Origin: JAWLCG01 sp041687295
GTDB lineage: Bacteria; Planctomycetota; Phycisphaerae; SM23-33; FEN-1343
Reading direction: 5' to 3'
Assembly (NCBI GenBank): GCA_041687295.1
Contig: JAWLCG010000220.1
Span: forward strand, 1 to 8,578
DNA length: 8,578 bases
Of this stretch, positions 1 through 6,144 are shown one piece after another. A program made the translations under genes and the position numbers. Under the pieces are notes generated by a model, which was given only the letters and a program-made list of their open reading frames with translations, searched no databases and was not told the origin of the DNA. Position 1 is the stretch's first letter; every line of letters begins with the position of its first letter.

Positions 1-1721
1 CAGGGCTCCTGGGCGTCCTGCCCGTCGAGCTCGTTGGGCACCTCGCCGATGAACACCAGCTTGCCGCCGTGGGCGACGAACTGCTCGAGCAGCTCCAGCG
101 TGCGGGGCCGCCAGGTGCGGCTCCAGGGCACCAGGACCACGCGGTAGGCCATCTGCCCGACGCGGAGGCGGTCGCCCTCGACGGCGGCCAGGTCGTCCAT
201 GAGCGTCTCGTCGCCGAGGTCGCAGTCGTAGCCGCCGTCGAGGACGGCCTCGGCGGCGCGGCGGAACATCTGGTCGAAGTGGTCGATGCCGCCGGCGTCC
301 TCCCCCAGCCCGCCGGCCAGGCCGTGGCGGACCTCGGCGGCGGCGGTGTCGATCGGGTGCAGCAGCAGCACGTCCACAACGGGCCGGCCCGTCTGCAGGA
401 TGGCCGAGAGGCGGGTGAAGTAGTCGTTCAGCAGCGGCAGGTCGGGCCAGTAGGTCTGCTGGTAGCTCATGGTTTGGGGCCAGTCGCGTTTGCGGCGGCC
501 CGCGGCGGAGTACCACGTCAGGTGCGGCGCCAGCAGGTTGATGCCCAGCGCCAGGTCGAAGTTGCCCATGTAGAGCAGGTCGGCGAAGCTGGCCGAGTGG
601 CGCGAGCCGCCGAAGGTCTCGCAGAGCACCTCGGGTCGGCCCAGCTGGCGGGCGGCGGAGGCGGCCTGCTTCTGCGTCAGCAGGGGGCGCTCGTTCTCGC
701 GGAACAGGTGGTCGGTGCCGGGCACCTGCTGGTAGCGGTAGTGGGGCATGACGCCGCCGGCGTTGTCGCGCAGCTGCGAGGCGAGGGTGTCCTCGTTGTT
801 GTAGTGGCCGGTGGCGGCGATGCCGTGGCGCTCGCACCAATCGTAGATGGGTTTGCTGAAGGCCTCGACGAACTGCCGGTGGATCGTCCGCAGCACCATC
901 AGCCGGCGGTGGCGGGCGTCGGGGCCGTCGAAGAACAGGCTGGGCAGGTCCTCCCAGAAGTCTCGGCCATGCCACTGGCGGTGGCAGTCGGGCAGGCCGT
1001 CGTACCACGGCAGGCGGTCGCCGCGATGGCCGATGTTGGGCTCGTCGGTGAAGATGCCCGGGATCCGCTCGCCCAGGCCGTCGCCCAGTTCGGCTGCGCA
1101 GGCGTCGTGGGTGATGCGGATGAAGGCGGCCACCGCCTCGGGGTGCAGCAGGTTGGTCTTGGCCTGGCCGGCCCAGTGGGGGCTGGGTCGGCTGAAGGTC
1201 CGCACGAAGGCCAGCCGTTCGGACGAGCGGGCGGCGTCGGCGCCGGCGGGCTCGAGCCGCTCGACCTCGGTCAGCCGTCGGCCGTCGCGCTGGATGCGGT
1301 AGAGGGCCCGCAGGGCGTCCTCGCCGGCCAGCTCGGGCAGGGGGGCGTCGGGGGCGAGGAGGTGCCCGACGAGCCAGGCCTCGCGGAAGTCGGGGTTCTC
1401 TGCCGCCACGAATCCGCCGGCCTGGCCGCTGGGGAAGGTGTCCTCATCGTAGAGCCACAGGTACCCGTCGTGTTCGCGGGCGGCGGCCAGGGCGCCGCGC
1501 ATCGCATCGAACCACTCGCGTCCGAGGTACTCGGTCGCCAGGCCCGTTCGCGAGTGGAAGAACCCGCCGCCGAAGCCCGCCGCGACCAGCCCCTCCATCT
1601 GCCGGGCCGTCTCCTCGGGCGTCAGGACGTCGTTGACGGACCAGAACACCGTGGGGCGGTGGCGGTTGCTGGGGCGGGCGAAGGTCTCGTAGCGGATCTC
1701 GGGGGCACCGTCGTGGGTCAT
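1..1721 (-). CDS. GH106-like glycoside hydrolase, C-terminus cut by window edge
   Basis: The open frame starts at ATG 1721-1719 and runs without a stop for 573 codons to the left edge, so the C-terminal part is missing. A GAGG lies 6 nt before the ATG. Seen in the protein: an N-terminal block with FWSVND (residues 26-31), GGFFHSRTGL (52-61) and WLYDEDTFPSGQAGG (89-103), FTDEPN (224-229), GHYNNED (305-311), LCETFGG (366-372), and from about residue 445 an alpha/beta segment (VLLLHP, then HGGKLVFIGE) like the amidotransferase-fold domain that follows the barrel in many beta-galactosidase-like enzymes. Family knowledge: this block order is typical of (alpha/beta)8-barrel hydrolases related to the GH106 alpha-L-rhamnosidases. 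Inference: E227 and E368 are the best candidate catalytic acids. No signal peptide is visible at the chosen start, suggesting cytoplasmic processing of oligosaccharides. Substrate is not determinable. It is divergent from the KaiC gene. Sure of a glycoside hydrolase; unsure of the exact family. Confidence 0.82.
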   Translation of the reverse strand, partial: MTHDGAPEIRYETFARPSNRHRPTVFWSVNDVLTPEETARQMEGLVAAGFGGGFFHSRTGLATEYLGREWFDAMRGALAAAREHDGYLWLYDEDTFPSGQAGGFVAAENPDFREAWLVGHLLAPDAPLPELAGEDALRALYRIQRDGRRLTEVERLEPAGADAARSSERLAFVRTFSRPSPHWAGQAKTNLLHPEAVAAFIRITHDACAAELGDGLGERIPGIFTDEPNIGHRGDRLPWYDGLPDCHRQWHGRDFWEDLPSLFFDGPDARHRRLMVLRTIHRQFVEAFSKPIYDWCERHGIAATGHYNNEDTLASQLRDNAGGVMPHYRYQQVPGTDHLFRENERPLLTQKQAASAARQLGRPEVLCETFGGSRHSASFADLLYMGNFDLALGINLLAPHLTWYSAAGRRKRDWPQTMSYQQTYWPDLPLLNDYFTRLSAILQTGRPVVDVLLLHPIDTAAAEVRHGLAGGLGEDAGGIDHFDQMFRRAAEAVLDGGYDCDLGDETLMDDLAAVEGDRLRVGQMAYRVVLVPWSRTWRPRTLELLEQFVAHGGKLVFIGEVPNELDGQDAQEP

Positions 1722-1861
1722 GGCAAGCCTCGCTGGCAGGGCCCCGCCGGCGGGCCGACACTCGCCGGCCCCGCCCGGTGGGGCGAAGAGTCCTCTGCGC
1801 CCATCTTGGCCGGGCGGGGCGACAATGGCAAGCCCTCACCCGGCCGAGAGCCCCCGTGGGG

Positions 1862-1930
1862 CATGAGTTCTGTTAAGATTTCAACAAGGTGCGAGTCATT
1901 CCTAGTTGAGACGTCGTATAATTTATGCGA
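1862..1930. promoter_or_regulatory. AT-rich divergent promoter region with TATAAT box
   Basis: In the gap between the divergent hydrolase and KaiC genes this is the only clearly AT-rich stretch of the window. On the plus strand a perfect TATAAT lies at 1917-1922, about 120 nt before the KaiC start; no good -35 box is seen at 15-18 bp spacing. An imperfect palindrome, GTTAAGATTTCAAC (1872-1885), lies just upstream and could be an operator. I could not assign a convincing minus-strand box for the hydrolase, but the region is the most likely place for it. Confidence 0.5.
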
Positions 1931-2004
1931 CAACCTCCCGGGCTGTGTCCTGGGTCGGCTGCCGCAGAGCGAGAGACTTCCGTCGGCGGTCCAGTGGGTG
2001 ATTG

Positions 2005-2020
2005 GGCCCGCCGGCGGGCC
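2005..2020. repeat. 16-bp perfect palindrome in the KaiC gene leader
   Basis: GGCCCGCCGGCGGGCC is its own reverse complement. It ends 8 nt before the GGAG ribosome-binding site of the KaiC-like gene. In RNA it could fold as GGCCCG/CGGGCC with a CCGG loop. It could affect initiation or act as a DNA site. The inner 12 bp, CCCGCCGGCGGG, recur at 1743-1754 and 7816-7827. Confidence 0.5.
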
Positions 2021-2028
2021 TTCAACAC

Positions 2029-2032
2029 GGAG
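2029..2032 (+). promoter_or_regulatory. Ribosome-binding site choosing ATG 2041
   Basis: GGAG with 8 nt to ATG 2041. This decides against the longer in-frame start TTG 2002, which has no comparable site and whose 13 extra codons would cover the palindrome at 2005-2020 and align with no KaiC sequence. Confidence 0.75.
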
Positions 2033-2040
2033 TGACAGCC

Positions 2041-3537
2041 ATGGAATCGGCCAGGCCGGATTCTCGGGCGGCTACGGGTGTGGAGGGCCTGGACAGAATC
2101 CTGGGGGGAGGTCTTCCGCGCGACCATATGTACCTGATCGAGGGTGGGCCCGGTACGGGCAAGACCACCCTGTGCACGCAGTTTCTGCTGGCTGGGCAGC
2201 AGGCAGGTGAGAAGTGTCTATACCTGACGCTCCTGCAGACCCGCGAGGAGTTGCTCGAGGCGGCCCGCAGCCACGGCTGGGACCTCGGCGGCGTGGTGAT
2301 CGAGGAGGTGCCGACCTCCTGCACCGAGCGGGCCGGGCAGGAGCAGACGATCTTCCACGCCTCGGACGTCGAGCTCAGCGAGCTGCTCGAGGCCGTCCGG
2401 GCCGCCCTGGAGCGCCACCAGCCCGACCGGGTGGTCTTCGACTCGCTCGACGAGATTCGGCTGCTGGCGGACACGCCGAGCCAGTACCAGCGTCAGGCCC
2501 TGTTGATCAAGAAGGCCCTGTGCAGCGGGCGCCGCACCTCGATGGTCACCTCCTGCGAGCCGGGCGAGGACGGGGCGGGCATCTACGCGCTGGTTCACGG
2601 CGCGTTGCGGCTGATGCAGTCGCCGCCGGTCTACGGCAACGTGCGGCGGCAGCTGCTGGTGACCAAGATGCGGGGCGTGAACCACCAGGGCGGCCACCAC
2701 GACTGCCGCATCCGCACGGGGGGGCTGGAGGTCTACCCGCGCCTGGACCCGGGGGTCGACCCGCACCAGCCGCTGGGCCGAACGTTCAGCAGCGGCGTGC
2801 CGGGCCTGGACGGGCTGCTCGGCGGCGGCCTGGAGCCCGGCACGGCCTGCCTGCTAATGGGCCAGTCCGGCACGGGCAAGAGCTCGATGATCTCGCTCTA
2901 CGTGCATGCCGCCGCCGTGCGCGGCGAGCGGTCGGCCATCTGGACCTTCGACGAGCGGGCCGACACCCTGCTGACCCGCGCGCGGGGCCTGGGGCTGGAC
3001 CTCAAGCCCTACATCGAGCAGGGGCTGGTGCAGGTCGAGCACATCGACGTCGGCGAGCTGAGCCCCGGCGAGTTCGCCCACAGGGTTCGCCGGGCGGTCA
3101 TCGAGGATGGCGTCCGCCTGGTCGCCATCGACAGCCTGTCCGGCTACATCAACGCCATGCCCGAGGAGCGATCGCTGATCCTTCAGCTGCACGAGCTGCT
3201 GACCTATCTCAGCGGCCAGAGCGTGCTGACGATGATGGTCGTCACGCAGCACGGGATCTTTGGCAACGAGCGGACCGAGGGCATCGACATCAGCTACATG
3301 GCCGACACGGTGCTGCTGATCCGCCGCTTCGAGTCGCGTGGCATGGTGCGGATGGCGATGTCGGTGGTCAAGAAGCGCCAGGGCGGGCACGAGAAGACCA
3401 TCCGCGAGCTGCGTCTGACGAGCGAGGGCCTGCAGATGGGCGAGCCGCTACGGGAGTTCCAGGGCGTGCTGTCGGGTCTGCCGGCGTTTCTGGGCGGGCA
3501 TGAAGAGCTGCTGGGTAGCCGGGAGGGTGGGCGATGA
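2041..3537 (+). CDS. KaiC-like two-domain ATPase with degenerate first domain
   Basis: 498 residues, close to the 519 of cyanobacterial KaiC, with two RecA-like domains. Domain I (about 10-235): Walker A GGPGTGKT (35-42), Walker B ending VVFDS (D134), and KMRG (209-212). Domain II (about 245-480): Walker A GQSGTGKS (274-281), Walker B VAIDS (D364) and a KKR segment near 444. In KaiC a Glu-Glu pair after the first Walker A activates water. Domain II keeps an acidic pair (D304-E305), whereas domain I has L65-Q66. Opposite the KaiC phosphosites S431/T432 are S418-Y419, and E413 lies opposite T426. It belongs to the non-cyanobacterial KaiC-like group found beside histidine kinases. The stop overlaps the next start, so the two proteins are probably made together. 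No KaiA or KaiB gene is in the window. Role inferred: a nucleotide-dependent hexameric switch controlling the partner kinase; an actual circadian role is unproven. Confidence 0.9.
   Translation: MESARPDSRAATGVEGLDRILGGGLPRDHMYLIEGGPGTGKTTLCTQFLLAGQQAGEKCLYLTLLQTREELLEAARSHGWDLGGVVIEEVPTSCTERAGQEQTIFHASDVELSELLEAVRAALERHQPDRVVFDSLDEIRLLADTPSQYQRQALLIKKALCSGRRTSMVTSCEPGEDGAGIYALVHGALRLMQSPPVYGNVRRQLLVTKMRGVNHQGGHHDCRIRTGGLEVYPRLDPGVDPHQPLGRTFSSGVPGLDGLLGGGLEPGTACLLMGQSGTGKSSMISLYVHAAAVRGERSAIWTFDERADTLLTRARGLGLDLKPYIEQGLVQVEHIDVGELSPGEFAHRVRRAVIEDGVRLVAIDSLSGYINAMPEERSLILQLHELLTYLSGQSVLTMMVVTQHGIFGNERTEGIDISYMADTVLLIRRFESRGMVRMAMSVVKKRQGGHEKTIRELRLTSEGLQMGEPLREFQGVLSGLPAFLGGHEELLGSREGGR
3522..3526 (+). 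promoter_or_regulatory. Ribosome-binding site inside the KaiC gene end
   Basis: GGAGG, 7 nt before ATG 3534, lies within the last codons of the KaiC-like gene. Together with the ATGA overlap (3534-3537) it points to translational coupling of the ATPase and its kinase. Confidence 0.7.
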
Positions 3538-4637
3538 TCGCCTCTGAGCCATCCGACCGGCAGGTTCTGGTGCTGGCCCCGGTGGGTCGTGACGCCGAGC
3601 TGGCGGGCCGGGCACTGGCGGCGGCGGGTATCGAGCCGCGGGTCTGCCCGGACCCCGAGGCCCTGGTGGCCTGCCTCCAGGCCGGGGCCGGCGCAGCCGT
3701 GCTGACCGAGGAGGCCCTGACGCTGGCCCTGGTTGCGCGGTTGGCCGAGCAGTTTGAGCACCAGCCCCAGTGGTCGGACCTTCCGCTGGTGCTGCTGCTG
3801 AGCCGTGAGCACCTCTCCAGCCGTGCGGGGGGGCTGGATCCGCTGGGCCGTCGGCCTAACCTGGTGCTGCTCGAGCGGCCCACCAGCGGCCGGGTGCTGG
3901 TAGCGGCCGTCAAGGCGGCCATCGCCGCCCGCCAGCGGCAGTACCAGGTCCGCGACCTGCTGGTGCAGCTCCAGCAGCTCGCCCTGGAGTTGCACCAGGC
4001 CGAGCACCGCGAGCGCCGCCGCCTGGCCGAGCTGCTGCACGACCACCTCCAGCAGCTGCTGGTCGCGGCGCGGTTCCACCTGGGCCGCCTGCGGGCGCGG
4101 GTGGACGACCCGGCCATCGGCATCACGGTCGACAGCGTCGATCAGCTGCTGGACGAGTCCATCAGCGTGTCGCGGTCGCTGACGATGGAGCTGAGCCCCC
4201 CCGTCCTGCACGAGCTGGGGCTGGGGGCGGGCCTGCACTGGCTGGGGCGATGGATGCAGGAGAAGCATGGCCTGTGCACGCATGTCCACGTGGAGGATTC
4301 TGAGGGTCCCCAGAGCGAGGGTCTGCGGGTGCTGCTGTTCCAGGCCGCCCGGGAGCTGCTGTTCAACGTCGTCAAGCATGCCGGGGTCCAGGAGGCCTGG
4401 CTGGAGATGACCCGCACAGCCGACGGATGCTTCCACCTGATGGTGGCCGACGAGGGCGCCGGCTTCAACGGCCAGGCCAACCATAAGGGCGGGTCGGCCA
4501 GCTTCGGGCTCTTCAGCCTGCGCCAGCGGCTCATCGCCGTCGGCGGCGAGGTCGAGATCGACAGTCGGCCCGGCCAAGGCACCCGCATCCGCCTGACCGT
4601 GCCGCCCCTGTGCGACGACGCGTCCGAGCCGGTGTAG
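3534..4637 (+). CDS. KaiC-linked soluble histidine kinase with pseudo-receiver domain
   Basis: 367 residues, no membrane segment or signal peptide, so cytoplasmic. Residues about 10-120 look like a CheY/receiver fold (strands VLVLAP, AAVLTEE, LPLVLLLS, NLVLLERP), but the phospho-acceptor Asp position has T58-E59 and the usual Lys-Pro of strand 5 is R115-P116, so it is probably not phosphorylated. A helical linker (about 125-160) leads to a HisKA_3-type box, RRRLAELLHDHLQQ, with H169 as the likely phosphorylated histidine. The HATPase domain follows, with the N-box around N278 (ELLFNVVKHA), G1 DEGAGF (306-311) and a Gly-rich G2 near 319-326. All catalytic motifs look intact. The 4-nt overlap with the KaiC-like gene, together with the pseudo-receiver, suggests that the ATPase reads into or controls this kinase (inference). 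The cognate response regulator is not in the window. Confidence 0.88.
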   Translation: MIASEPSDRQVLVLAPVGRDAELAGRALAAAGIEPRVCPDPEALVACLQAGAGAAVLTEEALTLALVARLAEQFEHQPQWSDLPLVLLLSREHLSSRAGGLDPLGRRPNLVLLERPTSGRVLVAAVKAAIAARQRQYQVRDLLVQLQQLALELHQAEHRERRRLAELLHDHLQQLLVAARFHLGRLRARVDDPAIGITVDSVDQLLDESISVSRSLTMELSPPVLHELGLGAGLHWLGRWMQEKHGLCTHVHVEDSEGPQSEGLRVLLFQAARELLFNVVKHAGVQEAWLEMTRTADGCFHLMVADEGAGFNGQANHKGGSASFGLFSLRQRLIAVGGEVEIDSRPGQGTRIRLTVPPLCDDASEPV

Positions 4638-4669
4638 CGCCGCCCCGGCGACCCGGGCCAAATCCCCTT

Positions 4670-4696
4670 TTGACCCACCGGCACGGAGGGTACAAT
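4670..4696 (+). promoter_or_regulatory. Sigma70-like promoter of the PAS kinase gene
   Basis: TTGACC (4670-4675), a 15-bp spacer and TACAAT (4691-4696), 39 nt before the start codon. Both hexamers match the sigma70 consensus well, though the spacer is slightly short. It implies that the PAS kinase can be expressed apart from the KaiC-like operon. No clear terminator separates the two units, so read-through is also possible. Confidence 0.6.
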
Positions 4697-4735
4697 AGAC
4701 ACCCTACTGGAAGGCGACCTCCCGAGGGACCGGCC

Positions 4736-5881
4736 ATGAACTGCGAACCGTTGCTGACGTACCATGCCCCGCCCGAGCGGGCCAGCCAACTGGCCCTGCG
4801 GGCCCAGGCCCACCTCGTCCGCGACCGCGACCTGCTGACGGGTCTGCTGGACGCGATGACCGAGGCGGTGCTCATCCTCAACCCCCACCGGCAGATCGTG
4901 ATGGCCAACCGCGTGGTCCGCGAGATGCTCGACATGCAGAACTCCGACGTCCTGATCGGCATGCGCCCGGGCGAGGCCCTGGGCTGCCTCCGCGCGTGCG
5001 TCGGGCCCAGCGGCTGTGGCACCAGCGAGTTCTGCAGCACCTGCGGCGGGGTCAACGCCATCCTCACCGGCATCGCGGGCCGGGGGGACATGCAGGAGTG
5101 CAACGTGCCCCGCGGCAACGGCGAGCCGCTGGACCTGCTGGTCCGCACCACGCCGCTGATGCTTGACGGCCAGCGGTTCGTCATCGTCGCCCTGGCCGAT
5201 ATCAGCCACGAGAAACGCCGCCGGGCCCTGGAGCAGACCTTCTTCCACGATCTGCTCAACACCGCCAGCGGCCTGCGGATGCTCGGCGAACTGCTCGAGC
5301 AGGTCAAGCCCGCCGAGCAGGGCGAGCTCCGCCGCGCCCTGCGCCAGGGCGTCGAGCAGATGATTGACGAGGTCCGTGCCCAGCGCGACCTGCTGGCGGC
5401 CGAGAACCGGGAACTGGCCGTCCAGCCCATGCCCCTGCACGCCCGGGGGCTGCTGCGCGACGTGCTGGAGTCCTACGAGCGCCACCCCGCCGCCGAGGGG
5501 CTCCGCCTCGAGCTCGACCCGCACGCCCAGGACGTGCAATTTACCAGCGATCCGGTCCTGCTGGTGCGGGTGCTGGGCAACATGGTCAAGAACGCCCTGG
5601 AGGCCTGCCAGCCTGGCCAGAGCGTCACGGTTGGCTGCTCGGAGGCGGACAACGGCGTCCGCTTCTGGGTGCGCAACCCTGGCTGCATGCCCCGGCCAGT
5701 GCAGCTGCAGCTGTTCAACCGCTCGTTCTCGACCAAGGGCAACGGGCGGGGCCTGGGCACCTACAGCATGAAGCTGCTCACCGAGTGCTACCTCGGCGGC
5801 AAGGTCGACTTCAGCAGCACCCCCCAAGCCGGCACGACGTTCTGCGCCTGGTACCCCCGCGATCTGCGGGCCGACGCCTGA
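4736..5881 (+). CDS. PAS-domain histidine kinase with five-cysteine cluster
   Basis: The start at ATG 4736 is chosen because GAGGG (4724-4728) lies 7 nt upstream and the promoter lies inside the longer open frame. 381 residues, no membrane segments. A PAS domain (about 33-156) contains an unusual C-x3-C-x5-C-x5-C-x2-C cluster (C84, C88, C94, C100, C103), plus C122. This insertion recurs in a group of PAS kinases, and metal, Fe-S or redox sensing is plausible but unproven. The dimerisation box is FFHDLLNT with H171. The HATPase domain has the N-box NMVKNALEA (N282, N286), a G1 box reading VRNPG (312-316) instead of DxGxG, and a strong RSFSTKGNGRGLGTYS segment (329-344). The divergent G1 with a well-kept G2 fits a known subgroup of kinases, so it is probably active. 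No response regulator follows it. Probably a cytoplasmic redox or metal sensor feeding the same pathway as the KaiC-like module, from proximity only. Confidence 0.87.
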   Translation: MNCEPLLTYHAPPERASQLALRAQAHLVRDRDLLTGLLDAMTEAVLILNPHRQIVMANRVVREMLDMQNSDVLIGMRPGEALGCLRACVGPSGCGTSEFCSTCGGVNAILTGIAGRGDMQECNVPRGNGEPLDLLVRTTPLMLDGQRFVIVALADISHEKRRRALEQTFFHDLLNTASGLRMLGELLEQVKPAEQGELRRALRQGVEQMIDEVRAQRDLLAAENRELAVQPMPLHARGLLRDVLESYERHPAAEGLRLELDPHAQDVQFTSDPVLLVRVLGNMVKNALEACQPGQSVTVGCSEADNGVRFWVRNPGCMPRPVQLQLFNRSFSTKGNGRGLGTYSMKLLTECYLGGKVDFSSTPQAGTTFCAWYPRDLRADA

Positions 5882-5885
5882 GGCC

Positions 5886-5924
5886 TTTGGAGTGCGGCGG
5901 CTTGACGCCGCTTTGACTGGCTCT
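5886..5924. repeat. Dispersed hairpin repeat, copy 1
   Basis: TGGAGTGCGGCGG then CTTGACGCCGCTTTG. It forms the stem GCGGCG (5894-5899)/CGCCGC (5906-5911) with loop GCTTGA and starts 5 nt after the PAS kinase stop codon. A second copy lies at 8540-8578. The stem followed by TTT could also act as a weak terminator for the kinase gene. Confidence 0.75.
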
Positions 5925-5961
5925 GCGACGGGGGGCGCCGTGGCGAGAGCGTCTGCCGATC

Positions 5962-6048
5962 GCCCCTGCGGGGCCGTGGAAGTGGGCTTCGGCCCAAGCC
6001 CACCGATTGCCTTCGGTGGGCATCGGGGCGGGCCGTTCCCCGCGGCCC
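5962..6048. other. Hairpin cascade with two mutually exclusive stems
   Basis: Seen: GCCCC/GGGGC with triloop TGC (5962-5974); GTGGGCTT (5982-5989)/AAGCCCAC (5996-6003), 8 bp perfect; GCCCACCGA (5998-6006)/TCGGTGGGC (6013-6021), 9 bp perfect with loop TTGCCT; and GGGCCG (6030-6035)/CGGCCC (6043-6048). The second and third stems share bases 5998-6003, so only one can form at a time. No tRNA or known RNA family was recognised. It could be a structured 3' UTR, a non-coding RNA or the body of a longer repeat element that begins at 5886. Confidence 0.5.
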
Positions 6049-6083
6049 AACGAACCCGCACGTCCGATCGGTGAAGAGCCCAG

Positions 6084-6123
6084 AAAAAAGGCACGCCGAA
6101 CCCGTGGGTCCGGCGTGCCTTTT
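6084..6123. terminator. Bidirectional intrinsic terminator between convergent genes
   Basis: Stem GGCACGCCG (6090-6098)/CGGCGTGCC (6111-6119), extended past one A-C mismatch by ACCC/GGGT around a GTG loop. It has TTTT on the plus side (6120-6123) and AAAAAA on the left (6084-6089), which is a U-run for the minus strand. It can end both the plus-strand PAS kinase transcript and the minus-strand membrane-protein transcript, whose stop codon is 21 nt away. Confidence 0.88.
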
Positions 6124-6144
6124 CTGCGATCTGCGGGGGGGGGC

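Noticed and set aside
1823..1837. Second ATGGCAAGCC, copying the hydrolase start context (1720-1729)
   Set aside because: Only a 10-nt match in a skewed sequence; too short to claim a duplication.
1718..1933. A 71-codon minus-strand frame ending at the hydrolase start (ATGA-type overlap)
   Set aside because: It covers the AT-rich promoter region and the GC-rich leader, has no ribosome-binding site I can see and no recognisable sequence. A leader peptide cannot be excluded but is not supported.
69..2210. A 713-codon plus-strand open frame
   Set aside because: It is antisense to the hydrolase gene and then overlaps the KaiC gene in another frame; composition is Gly/Ala/Val-rich with no domain. 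It is a high-GC shadow.
5925..6073. Possible tRNA or known structured RNA
   Set aside because: Stems are many, but there is no cloverleaf, anticodon arm or T-loop consensus.
5811..6074. Short open frames through the convergent gap
   Set aside because: They read through the hairpin repeat and cascade; the sequence is explained by inverted repeats, not by coding.
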